A stretch of DNA of 64,000 nucleotides, taken from the NCBI GenBank assembly GCA_023435895.1, contig JAEZLH010000029.1, forward strand, positions 124,001 to 188,000, written 5' to 3'. Shown here piece by piece: positions 32,923 to 41,995 of the stretch. Numbering within the stretch: position 1 is the first letter of the stretch; each line of letters starts with the position of its first letter. The DNA comes from Bacillota bacterium. Lineage in GTDB: Bacteria > Bacillota > Clostridia > Lachnospirales > Lachnospiraceae. The notes under the pieces are model-generated. The model had not been told where the DNA came from. It made no database searches and worked only from the letters and a program-made list of their open reading frames with translations. The position numbers were made by a program, and so were the translations under genes.

Positions 32923-33543
32923 TTATAAGTTTAGCCAAATAGCGGGACGAACTCCACCGCAGTTATCGCCGGTTATAGGATGAAGTATGTTGCTGCTATA
33001 GCGGAAGGTACCATTTCCCTGAATGCCTACATTGCCGTCTCCGTGAATATATACTGCCCTCCTATTGTCACGTCCAGGCGTACGAAGCCACCACCACCAT
33101 ATATGTCCATCGAAGGTTGATCTACGCTTTTCATTGTTTATATCTTTCCTTTGAAACCAGTATCGTTGTTTCGGGCTACGCTCTTCAAAGTTTTTACTGC
33201 TGTCACCGAAATATTTGCTCACTGTTTCTTCGAGGCTTAGTAGAAATATATAATCCCGAGTATCTTCCCCTCCTCTTGAACCGTACCACGGGTTGTCGTG
33301 GTTTTTGTTCAATACCGGAAGAATTCTCGACCGCTCGTCCGAGGTGAATTTGTTATAAAACTCGCCGTTAAGATATTTTCTTAGTGAACAGTCAGCCCAT
33401 GTCACATCACCAGCATAATTATTATAAGGGTGTTGTTCAATTATAGCTTCCGTTATGATTAAGGCTGCTTTGCCTTGTATATCAAGAATGCACCAATGAT
33501 AATCGCCAAATGGTATGATTGTGCCGATATTATACTCCCTCAT
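32923..33543 (-). CDS. DUF6273-domain protein
   Basis: About 206 residues. The order FGDYHWCILDIQGKAALIIT, TWADCSLRKYLNGEFYNKFT, DYIFLLSLEE, WWWWLRTPGRDNRRAVYIHG, GVRPAIWLNL matches DUF6273, which resembles the formylglycine-generating-enzyme/sulfatase-modifying fold and is common in Lachnospiraceae. No signal peptide. GAGGAGAGGGAG precedes ATG 33541-33543. Function unknown. The upstream NUDIX gene ends 36 bp before it begins. Confidence 0.75.
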   Translation of the reverse strand: MREYNIGTIIPFGDYHWCILDIQGKAALIITEAIIEQHPYNNYAGDVTWADCSLRKYLNGEFYNKFTSDERSRILPVLNKNHDNPWYGSRGGEDTRDYIFLLSLEETVSKYFGDSSKNFEERSPKQRYWFQRKDINNEKRRSTFDGHIWWWWLRTPGRDNRRAVYIHGDGNVGIQGNGTFRYSSNILHPITGDNCGGVRPAIWLNL

Positions 33544-33579
33544 TCTCCCTCTCCTCATAAAATCAATTTTATTGCTACA

Positions 33580-34029
33580 CTATTTTAAATTCACTTTCCA
33601 TTCTGTATCTTCAATAACATATTGAAACTCATTCAAGTTATCATCAAGTATTACTTGGAGTAATTGATTAAAATCATCTACCAGATTTACCTTCGATAAT
33701 TCTTCCTTACTAACCCAATGCATTTCCCCTTCATCAGATGAAAGAACTTCACCGCTAAATTTATCCGCACTAAACAGAAATACAATATACCTTCCACCTT
33801 CGATAGGAAATTGTTTTACTCCACATAGCCGTGGATTTATAATTGTCAATCCTGTTTCCTCTTTCATTTCTCGAATTACAGCATCTACAACCGACTCATC
33901 CTTTTCGATATGCCCTCCTGGTAAAGTAAAACCTCTCCAATCATTTTTGACTCTATCTTGTAATAAATATTGGTTTTCTTTATGTATCAAACAAAGTACA
34001 GTCAATTCCACATTTTCAGTACGATTCAT
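33580..34029 (-). CDS. NUDIX hydrolase (8-oxo-dGTP diphosphatase-like)
   Basis: 149 residues. The Nudix box is complete: GGHIEKDESVVDAVIREM followed by KEETGL (about residues 38-61), with all metal-binding glutamates. The N-terminal VELTVLCLIHKENQYLLQDR is the usual MutT-like beta-sheet. It hydrolyses a nucleoside diphosphate derivative, plausibly an oxidised nucleotide. GAGGAGA precedes ATG. A stand-alone unit with the DUF6273 gene just downstream. Confidence 0.9.
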   Translation of the reverse strand: MNRTENVELTVLCLIHKENQYLLQDRVKNDWRGFTLPGGHIEKDESVVDAVIREMKEETGLTIINPRLCGVKQFPIEGGRYIVFLFSADKFSGEVLSSDEGEMHWVSKEELSKVNLVDDFNQLLQVILDDNLNEFQYVIEDTEWKVNLK

Positions 34030-34070
34030 TATGACCTATCTCCTCTGTAATAGCATATTCTTGATCAATC

Positions 34071-34331
34071 TTATTTTGGATGCCATTCCTTCTGCCCGAA
34101 ATTAAATGGGAAAATATAAATGGATGTTCCCGTATGTGTTTCCGTGTGGTGTATTAAATTATCATCTAATTCAACATATAATTGGTTCCACACAATTACC
34201 TTATAGAACATAGCAGAGTATATAACTGTTCCACCATCGTCAAGCTTACTCTTCACAGGTATTAACCCTACTAGCAGTATGCATACCAAAATTATGATAC
34301 AAATTATTCTCTTCCCTTTATTTTTCATCAT
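34071..34331 (-). CDS. small membrane-anchored protein of unknown function
   Basis: 86 residues: one N-terminal helix (IICIIILVCILLVGLIPV) followed by KSKLDDGGTVIYSAMFYKVI and a C-terminal IYIFPFNFGQKE. This matches a common but uncharacterised clostridial family of short anchored proteins with the DGGT-x-x-YSA motif. AGAGGAAG precedes two adjacent ATGs. Extracytoplasmic; no function known. Confidence 0.7.
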   Translation of the reverse strand: MMKNKGKRIICIIILVCILLVGLIPVKSKLDDGGTVIYSAMFYKVIVWNQLYVELDDNLIHHTETHTGTSIYIFPFNFGQKEWHPK

Positions 34332-34457
34332 TGCTTCCTCTTATATAAGTGATCTTCAATTTTGTAAGTATGAACCAACGAAGTCCTATTATCTTGCATT
34401 TACTTGAAAAATAACTGGAAACTAAAATGAAGAGCACCACCGCGTTTACCTCTTCAT

Positions 34458-35000
34458 TTATTTTGCATTTGATATTCTTTCTATCTTCGCATTAATAAAG
34501 TTCAGAAATTCTTGCTTTTGCGTTTCTCCTGAGAATGCAGTGAGTGGTAGAACATATGCTTGTACGGAACCGACATAAATATAAATGACCTTTTCCGCTA
34601 GAATAATTTTTTCGATCATCGAATATTTCGATTTAATTTCCATATCCGGCGTAATCACATAAAGGTGCTCCTCGTCAAACTTTAATGTAGACTCGCTGTA
34701 ATATGGAAGCCTACCCTCTTTTTTCATCTTTCCAATATTTTTCTTCATGGATCTTAAAAACATCTTTTTACTAAAAACAATCCACAATATTGATATCACC
34801 GTCATTAATATTGCTTCAATCAAAATTATTAGTAAATCAGCATCCGTAATGAAAAATATAACAAGGAACATAAAACATACCAGTGGAATAATTAATCTAA
34901 AATTCAATAAATTTCTTTTACCCAATGGGCTGTTTAATAAATGATATTGATTAAACGCAATATAATCATCCTAATTTAAAGAAGCTTTAAACTCAAACAT
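34458..35000 (-). pseudogene. YcxB-like membrane protein gene with a nonsense codon at position 10
   Basis: ATG 34998-35000 with TTGGAGG at good spacing begins MFEFKASLN, then TAG (34971-34973). The same frame continues DDYIAFNQYHLLNSP into two membrane helices (FRLIIPLVCFMFLVIFFI and IILIEAILMTVISILWIVF) and a C-terminal YcxB-like domain (GRLPYYSESTLKFDEEHLYV). The stop therefore breaks an otherwise intact 180-codon gene. Internal initiation at TTG 34923-34925 could give a shortened protein, but that codon has no evident SD. The family is uncharacterised. Confidence 0.75.
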
Positions 35001-35100
35001 AATTTCAACCTCCAATAATACAAATATTTTAGGTGCTTCTCTAACCTTGTAGTGATCAAGCTTAATTGTAACACCCATTATTCTTAAAATTATTTCTTTA

Positions 35101-35115
35101 TTTTACATTATAATA
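35101..35115 (-). promoter_or_regulatory. leader/promoter repeat, copy L3
   Basis: TTTTACATTATAATA, the 15-bp core shared with L1 and L2, again with TATAAT on the minus strand. It lies about 100 bp upstream of the broken YcxB-like gene, and CCCATTATT follows at 35074-35082. Confidence 0.45.
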
Positions 35116-35221
35116 TAAGCTAGGCAAAATTACTATATTTTCCCTTGCCTATAGTGATTCTTGTGATTTTCTATAACTCCAACCAATACCCCAGCTACTA
35201 AACCTCCATCCTCACTCCTTC

Positions 35222-35995
35222 TTACCCCTTATTGCATTCCCTAATCTTCTTAACAAATCCACCAAGCTTTCTCCCAGAATCCTTTTTATTCTCCTTCGTC
35301 AAAAGAGCCGGATAAACCCTTTTATCCTCTGAGATATAATAATAAGACTGCTGTAATGTAGTAGGATAATAAGATCCATCCTCAGCTTCAACCAGCATCA
35401 AAATCATCCGATCCCCTTTTTTGAACTTAGGCGAACAGTCCAGTGCAATTGGTGATATACACATCGTAATCTGTGCTTTCGCACTGCCAATAATCACTTC
35501 ATTGATTGAAAATATTACAGAGCCAACATAGAACGTATCTGCTCCTCCTGCTTTATCATTAATTGCTGCTTCCGTTGAACCACTTTCTGGACTATAGGTG
35601 TGTGTTTCATCCGGCAAAATAGAAACCACTGTTGCATCCACAACCAAATCTGACTCTTTAACCTGATCACTGAGCGTTGAAAGTACGGAAATTCCCGCCG
35701 AGCAGGGAGGTAATATAGGATAATCACTTTGATTGGAGGACCGGTGATTCATGAAAGGCTCCATAGAAGAGCCATCCAGTAACCCTGCTGTATATACTGT
35801 TGTTCCGCTTATGAATAATACCAGTACAACGGCCGCTGCCATTTTTATTACTTTCTTCGTTCTTAACATCCTTTTTGATAACGACTTCTCCGAGTAAATC
35901 TCCTTTGTATTTATAATATTCTCTAGCATCTTTTGTTTTTGGCTGCTCGTTGGTTCCATCTCCTCAAAAACACGATTCAATTCCGTTCTATTCAT
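35222..35995 (-). CDS. putative anti-sigma factor
   Basis: 257 residues: a cytosolic helical N-terminus (about 1-45), one membrane helix (VIKMAAAVVLVLFISGTTVY), and an extracytoplasmic domain with VKESDLVVDATVVSI and GDRMILMLVEAEDGSYYPTT. It starts 1 bp after the sigma factor stop. The order sigma then single-pass membrane protein is the standard ECF sigma/anti-sigma arrangement, so it probably sequesters the sigma factor until an envelope signal arrives. No zinc-binding HxxxCxxC motif is present. Confidence 0.75.
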   Translation of the reverse strand: MNRTELNRVFEEMEPTSSQKQKMLENIINTKEIYSEKSLSKRMLRTKKVIKMAAAVVLVLFISGTTVYTAGLLDGSSMEPFMNHRSSNQSDYPILPPCSAGISVLSTLSDQVKESDLVVDATVVSILPDETHTYSPESGSTEAAINDKAGGADTFYVGSVIFSINEVIIGSAKAQITMCISPIALDCSPKFKKGDRMILMLVEAEDGSYYPTTLQQSYYYISEDKRVYPALLTKENKKDSGRKLGGFVKKIRECNKG

Positions 35996-35996
35996 T

Positions 35997-36509
35997 TTAG
36001 CCCTCCAAACTCAGCTTAAGATTTTTTCTCCCAGTATGTAATCTACTTCGAACTGTCGCAGAATTAAGATGAAGGAGCTTACCAATTTGTTCTGTGGAGT
36101 ATCCCTCGTAATAATAAAGATAGATGACGATGCGATACTTCTCCTTCAATTTTAAAACTTCCTGCAATAATTCTCTCTTCCATCCGCTATCTTCAGAAAC
36201 AGGTTCCTGAATGCCTTCTATATCCACACGCTTTCTTTTCCAGCTCTGCTTAAGAACATTTTTACAATGGTTTTGCGCGCTAACGATAAGCCATGCTTTT
36301 TCATGTTCGACACTTTGGAAGCTCGGACACTTACTTAATAGTTTCATAAATACCGTTTGAACTGCATCTTCGGTATCGTCCGTATTATGCAACATCATAA
36401 AACATATCTTATAAATGGCTGAAACATGCCGATTGTAGATTAACTCAATGTCAACCGGGCAGGATGTTGCATCTTCTTTCGAGTCATCAGTCATGGCAAA
36501 TGAATTCAT
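35997..36509 (-). CDS. ECF-type RNA polymerase sigma factor
   Basis: About 170 residues. Region 2 (ELIYNRHVSAIYKICFMMLH, then DTEDAVQTVFMKLL) and region 4 (KYRIVIYLYYYEGYSTEQIG to RSRLHTGRKNLK) are both present. It directs transcription of an envelope-stress regulon. ATG 36507-36509 has GGAGG at good spacing; five upstream codons are ignored. It forms an operon with the anti-sigma gene. An autoregulatory ECF promoter could not be singled out. Confidence 0.92.
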   Translation of the reverse strand: MNSFAMTDDSKEDATSCPVDIELIYNRHVSAIYKICFMMLHNTDDTEDAVQTVFMKLLSKCPSFQSVEHEKAWLIVSAQNHCKNVLKQSWKRKRVDIEGIQEPVSEDSGWKRELLQEVLKLKEKYRIVIYLYYYEGYSTEQIGKLLHLNSATVRSRLHTGRKNLKLSLEG

Positions 36510-36669
36510 GCGTAAAACCTCCACAAATATTTTATATTCCAGTATAGATGGACGGATTATTTCTTAGCCTATTTATAATACAATTAACGGTTAAGAAATG
36601 TTTTGAACTATTTTTATTTTTAATCAAAATTCCTCAACTTTATAAGCGGCTTAGATTTATGGATAATCG

Positions 36670-36697
36670 TTGCAATATGGCAATAATATGCTATACT
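36670..36697 (+). promoter_or_regulatory. sigma-A-like promoter
   Basis: TTGCAA (36670-36675) and TATACT (36692-36697) with a 16-bp spacer, 65 bp before the plus-strand gene at 36762. Confidence 0.5.
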
Positions 36698-36761
36698 AAT
36701 AAAAAAACAATCCTTGTGATCAATTTATGCTGATCTTATTTATGAATGGAGGAAATGCTAA

Positions 36762-37121
36762 ATGAATGAACGGATAAATAGACTTGGCAAATATGCTTTG
36801 AAAATATTGATAGCGGAATTAATCTTGATAGGACTTTCTTTCCTTATTACCCTTTTTACAGATATATTGTTTATCGACAGCTTGGTATATATAGGCTTCC
36901 TTTGCATATTAATTGGCGGATTATCAAGGCTCGGTAATGGAAAGCATACAAGAGATGCGGCTTACTTTATGGCTAAAAGTGTGGAAGAAAACGTCACGGA
37001 AGGGATTTCTGAGGAGGTTGTTAAAAACCGCAACAGCAGTCTCAGCTTTTTCGCCTTTATGACCATTACCGGTGGTTTACTCATGGCTCTTGATGCGTTG
37101 ATAGTATTTGTATTTATGTAA
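36762..37121 (+). CDS. hypothetical membrane protein
   Basis: 119 residues with three membrane helices (LKILIAELILIGLSFLITLF, LVYIGFLCILIGGLS, FMTITGGLLMALDALIVFVF) and a cytoplasmic loop (NGKHTRDAAYFMAKSVEENV). GGAGG precedes ATG and a promoter lies upstream. No family recognised. A single gene divergent from the sigma factor operon. Confidence 0.65.
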   Translation: MNERINRLGKYALKILIAELILIGLSFLITLFTDILFIDSLVYIGFLCILIGGLSRLGNGKHTRDAAYFMAKSVEENVTEGISEEVVKNRNSSLSFFAFMTITGGLLMALDALIVFVFM

Positions 37122-37174
37122 TATTCCTAAAGTTATTATCTTGTATGCTTAATAATAAAAATCTATAGCGGAGG

Positions 37175-37200
37175 AGGAGAGTATGCTCTCCTTCTTATTT
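37175..37200 (+). terminator. probable terminator
   Basis: AGGAGAG (37175-37181) and CTCTCCT (37186-37192) with a TATG loop, followed by TCTTATTTTG. It lies between convergent genes 36762-37121 and 37222-37926. Confidence 0.55.
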
Positions 37201-37221
37201 TGTTGGAAAATTTCAATCTGC

Positions 37222-37926
37222 TTATTCTTGTATTCCGCATATGCTTAATAGTTCTAATAAGTTGGATATTGTATGTTGTTGAGAATAATCTTTTATAATA
37301 CTGTCTCGATTGATTAACACGGAACATATTCCAACATCATTTGCACCCTTAATGTCCTTTTCTTCATCCCCAACAAACATCATTTCTTCAGGGGTTACAT
37401 TTAGCCCTTTTAATAAAAGTTGGAATCCTCTTTCATTCGGTTTTCTATATCCAACATCAACTGACGTTAATGCAATATCGATGTATTTAGAAATATCTTT
37501 TATATCACTTAAAGAATATATATTGTCCATTCCATAAGCGACATCCGTTAATAATCCTATCTTTACTTCTTTATTTTTCAGAAGCGTTAGCAATTCTATA
37601 GCATCTTCAAAGGGATGTGCTTCTTGCTGAAAAAACAAATAAAAACCACTTTTTACATCATTAATAATTTCTACATCTACATCCCAACGATTTAAAATTT
37701 CGGTAAAAATCATATCCGAACTAACCTCATATTCCCGATAGTTTATACGTGTATTATATTTTGAAAGAATATCAACTCCTTTCAAAATTCTATCTTCCGT
37801 TATTGGGATATTACATTTCGATAAAACCTGTTCCAGTGCAGGCCTATATAGTGACTTCCAGTTTAATGGTTTATTATACTGAATCAAAGTTTGACCAATA
37901 TCAAATCCAATCGCCTTTATGTTCAT
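37222..37926 (-). CDS. HAD-family hydrolase
   Basis: About 234 residues. Motif I GFDIGQTLIQYN holds the nucleophile Asp but lacks the second acidic residue of phosphatases, as in dehalogenase-like members. Motif II is IGLLTDVAYG (Thr), motif III has Lys in GYRKPNERGF, and motif IV is FVGDEEKDIKGA. The cap domain lies between I and II. ATG 37924-37926 is chosen because AGAGGGG is upstream; an ORF extension of 31 codons is unsupported. Substrate unknown. Confidence 0.88.
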   Translation of the reverse strand: MNIKAIGFDIGQTLIQYNKPLNWKSLYRPALEQVLSKCNIPITEDRILKGVDILSKYNTRINYREYEVSSDMIFTEILNRWDVDVEIINDVKSGFYLFFQQEAHPFEDAIELLTLLKNKEVKIGLLTDVAYGMDNIYSLSDIKDISKYIDIALTSVDVGYRKPNERGFQLLLKGLNVTPEEMMFVGDEEKDIKGANDVGICSVLINRDSIIKDYSQQHTISNLLELLSICGIQE

Positions 37927-38108
37927 GATAGTGATTCCCCTCTTATGTTCATCGTTTAATCTTTTTTTGACTCCTGAAGGATTAACTAGACATTTTTTCA
38001 CAACCCCTATATAATTCAACTGTCACCATATACCAATTCGTAACTTCATTGTATCAATCTGGATATACAATGTAAACTATTTCTTCATACACAAGGAGGC
38101 ATTCCCTT

Positions 38109-38750
38109 ATGCAAATCACAAATATCAAAAGCAGAGGCGTTCTATTTACTTATAACAATCCCGGTTGGGATTTAAATCTCTATTTAATAAAAGGCGAGAA
38201 GTACAATTATATTATCGATACCGGTTTAGGCACCCTCACTGCGAATCCAATCAAAGAATATCTTAGGGAGGACCCCAAAGAAACCATTATTATCAATACC
38301 CACTATCATTGGGATCATGTGTGGGGAAATGGTTCCTTTAAAAATCACAAGATTATATCTCACAAAGCCTGCAAAGAATTAATTCAGCTAAACTGGGAAA
38401 CCATGCTCCAAAAGAGTGGTCAGTTTCGCCAGGGTGAAGTTGAACTTTATCTCCCTAATATTGTTTTTGATCAGGAGCTGTATTTTGCAGAAGATAACAT
38501 TCGATTATTTCACACACCCGGACATACTGCGGATTCCATCAGTATACTGGATGAACGGGACAAGGTAATTTATCTGGGCGATAATGTGGGCGATAGTATG
38601 GAGGAATTGATTCCAAGTATTTATTGTGAAAAGGATGTCTATATTAATACCATGAGAAATTATGAGAAACTGGATTTTGATACTTGTATATCAGGGCATA
38701 ATATAGTGTTATCCAAAGATGTAATTGGACAAATATTATCTATGCTATAA
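38109..38750 (+). CDS. MBL-fold metallo-hydrolase
   Basis: 213 residues. The metal motif HYHWDH gives His65, His67, Asp69 and His70. FHTPGHTADSISILD and YLGDNVGD carry the third His and bridging Asp, and SGHN supplies the last His. All ligands are present, so the enzyme should be active with two metals. It belongs to the large glyoxalase-II-like group; substrate unknown. AAGGAGG precedes ATG. Confidence 0.9.
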   Translation: MQITNIKSRGVLFTYNNPGWDLNLYLIKGEKYNYIIDTGLGTLTANPIKEYLREDPKETIIINTHYHWDHVWGNGSFKNHKIISHKACKELIQLNWETMLQKSGQFRQGEVELYLPNIVFDQELYFAEDNIRLFHTPGHTADSISILDERDKVIYLGDNVGDSMEELIPSIYCEKDVYINTMRNYEKLDFDTCISGHNIVLSKDVIGQILSML

Positions 38751-38761
38751 TTCCTCTCAGA

Positions 38762-38905
38762 TAATCGCAAAACACTATTCTTTCGGATGTTGTATGTAAT
38801 GCAGACACGAATTCCTCAGCTCTAACACTCCTTCAGGCTCAGCTTCCGCTTCGAGATTGTATCTGCTGTACATACAATAATTATGATTATGTAGTTTCGC
38901 AATTA
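38762..38905. repeat. large imperfect palindromic element A (about 144 bp)
   Basis: Nested inverted repeats: outer TAATCGCAAAAC (38762-38773) with GTTTCGCAATTA (38894-38905), then TTGTATGT (38790-38797) with ACATACAA (38870-38877), and GCAGA with TCTGC. The centre holds AGCTTCCGCTTCG. Similar in size and design to element B at 48650-48787. No coding frame; probably a non-autonomous repeat family. Confidence 0.6.
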
Positions 38906-38939
38906 CCAATAGAATTCCTCCGTAGAAAGGGAGATAACC

Positions 38940-39617
38940 ATGGAAAAACAACAGAAAATTATAAACGGCAGAACGATATGGGTTTTCTCCTCATCCTGTT
39001 CCACCAAATGCCCTATCATTTACACTCATTTATCAGGAGAGGACGCTGAGGTGATATACTCAGAATTAAGTGATCAGTATTTTATTCTCGTTGCCATTGA
39101 AGGGGTGGACTGGAACCTCGAACTAACCCCCTGGTATTCTCCGAAGGTGTTCCGTGGTTCCGATGACTTTGGAGGGGGTGCGGATAATTATTTGCAAGAG
39201 TTAATTGAGGACATTATACCCGGGGTGGAAAATACCTTTACCCTCCCACATGCCCCCAGTTACCGAGGGTTGATTGGATACTCGCTTGGAGGACTGTTTG
39301 CAGTGTATTCTGGATATTCAACCGATTGCTTTCACAGATTAGCTTCTGTCTCCGGCTCCTTATGGTATGATGGGTTTATAGATTTTATGAAGCAAAATAC
39401 CCCTGTCCTTATGCCGGAACGGGCATATTTCTCTTTAGGAGATGAAGAAAAGTTTAGCAAGAACCCTCGCTTAGCCAAAGTGGAGCATTGTACTTTAGAA
39501 GCAGAACAGCTTTGGAACAAACTTGGAGTGAATACTATTTTGGAACCGAATCATGGAAGTCATTTTTCAGATGTGACCGAGCGAATGGTGAAAGCTCTGC
39601 GATGGATTTTGCATTAA
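38940..39617 (+). CDS. alpha/beta-hydrolase esterase (IroE/FrsA-type)
   Basis: 225 residues. The nucleophile elbow is GYSLGG with Ser115. PWYSPKVFRGSDDFGGGADN and IIPGVENTFTL match the putative-esterase family that cleaves siderophore or acyl esters. NHGSHFSDV supplies the catalytic His. No signal peptide, so it is cytosolic. AAGGGAG precedes ATG. The palindromic element A separates it from the MBL gene upstream. Confidence 0.85.
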   Translation: MEKQQKIINGRTIWVFSSSCSTKCPIIYTHLSGEDAEVIYSELSDQYFILVAIEGVDWNLELTPWYSPKVFRGSDDFGGGADNYLQELIEDIIPGVENTFTLPHAPSYRGLIGYSLGGLFAVYSGYSTDCFHRLASVSGSLWYDGFIDFMKQNTPVLMPERAYFSLGDEEKFSKNPRLAKVEHCTLEAEQLWNKLGVNTILEPNHGSHFSDVTERMVKALRWILH

Positions 39618-39676
39618 TAACATTTATATATTTTAAGAATTTACCCTCACTATCAGCCTTTCTCATTAAGATAACA

Positions 39677-39744
39677 AAAGCCGCTTTATCATGCATTTAG
39701 CAAGGAATAAGTTTCCCTGTTCAATAGCATGTAAAAGCGGCTTT
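39677..39744. terminator. bidirectional terminator, copy 1 of a duplicated element
   Basis: AAAGCCGCTTT (39677-39687) pairs exactly with AAAGCGGCTTT (39734-39744), with an inner CATGC/GCATG pair. It stands between convergent genes. The whole segment from 39664 onward is nearly identical to 41983-42063. Confidence 0.75.
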
Positions 39745-39787
39745 CCTTCTATGCCAGCTATACCGGTATTTTAATCTTATTCAAACT

Positions 39788-40828
39788 TTACAATGATTTT
39801 CGAATAGCACTCTCAGTTTGACTAATGCTTTCGAATTCTTCGCGAGTTAACTTCCAACTTAAGGTGGCAGCATTGGCCGCTGCTTGCCTTTCATTTTTTT
39901 CACCCGGAATAGGGATTACTCGTGGATTGCTAGCAATCAGCCAGTTCAGTGCCACCTGTGAAATGGTTGCGTTGTACTTTTTAGATATTCTATCCATGAG
40001 TTGAATCAATGGTTCAAGCTTTTCGCGCTGTAACATATATGGCTTTGTAAAGAGACGCCTCATAAGGGGTGAAGGGTCTCCGTCTTTGAATAAATCAAGC
40101 TGTGTAACCTTAGCGATGCTGCGCAAATTGGAAGGATATGAATCACCGCCCACTCTATACTTTCCTGTAAGTACCCCTTCTGCTAAAGGGAGGATGGCTA
40201 TAAGCGTAACGTCCAGCTCTTCGCAGGCTGTAAGCATACCATTCGTTTCAGGAGTTCGGTGTAACAAATTGTATCCTACTTGGTTGGAAGCCAATTGAAT
40301 ATTCTGCTTTGCAAAATATTCATGTGCATACTTCATAAGCTCCGTATTGAAGTTACAGACACCAACTGCTTTTGCCTTGCCGCTTTTCACTGTTTCAGCC
40401 ATAGCGTCCAAATACTTATTTAGTTTATGACGTGCAACGGGATAATGTAATTGATATAGATCAACTTTATCCATTCCAAGACGTTTTAGACTTCCATCAA
40501 GGGTGCTAACAATGTCCTTCGCTGAAAAACGATTAGACGGATCATAAATTTTTGCCGGTGAGAATTTAGTTGCTACTACAATTGGTCGACCATCTTGACG
40601 ATGAAATTCACCCAGCAGCTGCTCGGATATTCCTCCTCCGTAGCTTTCTGAAGTATCAAAGAAATTTAACCCCGCATCTAAAGACGTCTTGTACGCCTTG
40701 AACAGATCATCACTAGTAAATCTTTTACCATATCCTACGAGTTTTTCTCCCCAAGCTACTGTACCAATCCCCATTGCCGGAACTTTTATACCAGCTGCAC
40801 CTAGTTCACGATATTCAATATTATTCAT
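39788..40828 (-). CDS. aldo/keto reductase
   Basis: 346 residues forming an AKR barrel. The catalytic tetrad is Asp58 and Tyr63 (FFDTSESYG), Lys88 (VVATKFSP) and His128 (LYQLHYP). IPIPGEKNERQAAANAATL near the C-terminus binds NADPH. It reduces carbonyls; substrate unknown. It is divergent from the TetR gene, and its consensus promoter is flanked by repeated TGCAACTT motifs, so TetR control is likely. AGGAGG precedes ATG. Confidence 0.92.
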   Translation of the reverse strand: MNNIEYRELGAAGIKVPAMGIGTVAWGEKLVGYGKRFTSDDLFKAYKTSLDAGLNFFDTSESYGGGISEQLLGEFHRQDGRPIVVATKFSPAKIYDPSNRFSAKDIVSTLDGSLKRLGMDKVDLYQLHYPVARHKLNKYLDAMAETVKSGKAKAVGVCNFNTELMKYAHEYFAKQNIQLASNQVGYNLLHRTPETNGMLTACEELDVTLIAILPLAEGVLTGKYRVGGDSYPSNLRSIAKVTQLDLFKDGDPSPLMRRLFTKPYMLQREKLEPLIQLMDRISKKYNATISQVALNWLIASNPRVIPIPGEKNERQAAANAATLSWKLTREEFESISQTESAIRKSL

Positions 40829-41163
40829 CTGAATGTACCTCCTAATATGGCTACTGTTTTTATATCCTTCTTGTTTTCTGTCATTGCATATTCCTCCTAT
40901 TTATTACTTAGTTTTTATAATCCCATAGAACGATTTATTAAAGTGTTAAACATGTCTTTCAACAGATTTTATTAATAATTTGCATAAAGCGAAAAAATGA
41001 CTGCGCCTATAAAATTGTGCTAGATGTTCTTTTCTCTTTGTGCAAATTCAATTGCCCTAGTATAAACAGACCTTTTGGCACCTTAATCATATTAATTTTC
41101 CACTGAAGCACCTTTTTCTCAATGTGACTCCTTACTAGCTATACTTTTTCTCCTTTCTATAAT

Positions 41164-41209
41164 TTGCACTGTGCAACTTATTTATATATTAGCATTCAAC
41201 ATGCAACTT
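41164..41209. promoter_or_regulatory. candidate TetR operator region
   Basis: Palindrome TTGCACTGTGCAA (41164-41176) and the direct repeat TGCAACTT at 41172-41179 and 41202-41209 flank the -10 of the aldo/keto reductase promoter. A divergent TetR gene starts at 41283. The rest of the 454-bp gap 40829-41282 shows no gene. Confidence 0.55.
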
Positions 41210-41214
41210 GTCAA
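41186..41214 (-). promoter_or_regulatory. consensus promoter of the aldo/keto reductase
   Basis: On the minus strand TTGACA (41209-41214), a 17-bp spacer and TAATAT (41186-41191). It is nearly ideal for sigma-A. The leader to the ATG at 40828 is about 350 bases, which is long, and no stable structure or ORF was recognised in it. Confidence 0.7.
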
Positions 41215-41282
41215 TCATCTAATTTCCATATATAATAGATATAATTAAGTGATTAAATTCCATTTAGAAAGGGAACGTATCT

Positions 41283-41945
41283 ATGAGTTTTCAGCGAGCA
41301 AGATCTGAGGATCAGATTCAAGATAGAATTAGAGAAATAATTAGCGCAACCTCTTCCCTATATGACTCAGTAGGTTATGAAGGATTAAACTTTACCATTA
41401 TTTCAGAATATACTAAGTTTACAAGGCAAAATATTTATAAATACTTTAGAACAAAGGATGAAATCCTTCTTCTCATTTTGAAGGAAGACTTCAAATCTTT
41501 CATCTCAGCTTTTATTAAATCATTTAAAATTAATAAGCTTTATTCTCTTTACGAAATTACAGACATATGGACATGCAGGTTAATAGAACATGAACGGCTT
41601 TTAAATCTATACGGTATTCTTTTTACAACCATTGAAAAAAATGTTTCTCTTGAATCTTTAGTTGAGTCGAAAAAAGAAATACTTACATCGTATCACCAGT
41701 TAGTAAACTTTATTCATGAGCTTTTTCCTGAAGCTAGCGAGGATAATATAAATAATTTTATTTCTTCGGTACTTACACTTGCTTGCGGATTATATTCATC
41801 AACCAATTTAAGTAATCTGCAAATGAAGGCCACTACCCTAGCGGATGAGAATTATGCTTTTCCCGACTTTAAAAAAGTATATATGGCTTGCTTCTATCAA
41901 CAACTATATTGTTTAAAAAATTCTATCGAGATTAAATCAGAGTAG
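41283..41945 (+). CDS. TetR-family transcriptional regulator
   Basis: 220 residues. The N-terminal HTH is clear: NFTIISEYTKFTRQNIYKYF (about 36-55) followed by RTKDEILLLIL. The C-terminal helical ligand-binding domain is unremarkable. AAAGGGA precedes ATG. It probably represses the divergent aldo/keto reductase and itself through the TGCAACTT sites. The ligand is unknown. Confidence 0.9.
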   Translation: MSFQRARSEDQIQDRIREIISATSSLYDSVGYEGLNFTIISEYTKFTRQNIYKYFRTKDEILLLILKEDFKSFISAFIKSFKINKLYSLYEITDIWTCRLIEHERLLNLYGILFTTIEKNVSLESLVESKKEILTSYHQLVNFIHELFPEASEDNINNFISSVLTLACGLYSSTNLSNLQMKATTLADENYAFPDFKKVYMACFYQQLYCLKNSIEIKSE

Positions 41946-41995
41946 TAGTTTCATTTATGATTTCACTATAGCCAACAGGTGTCATTAAGATAACA

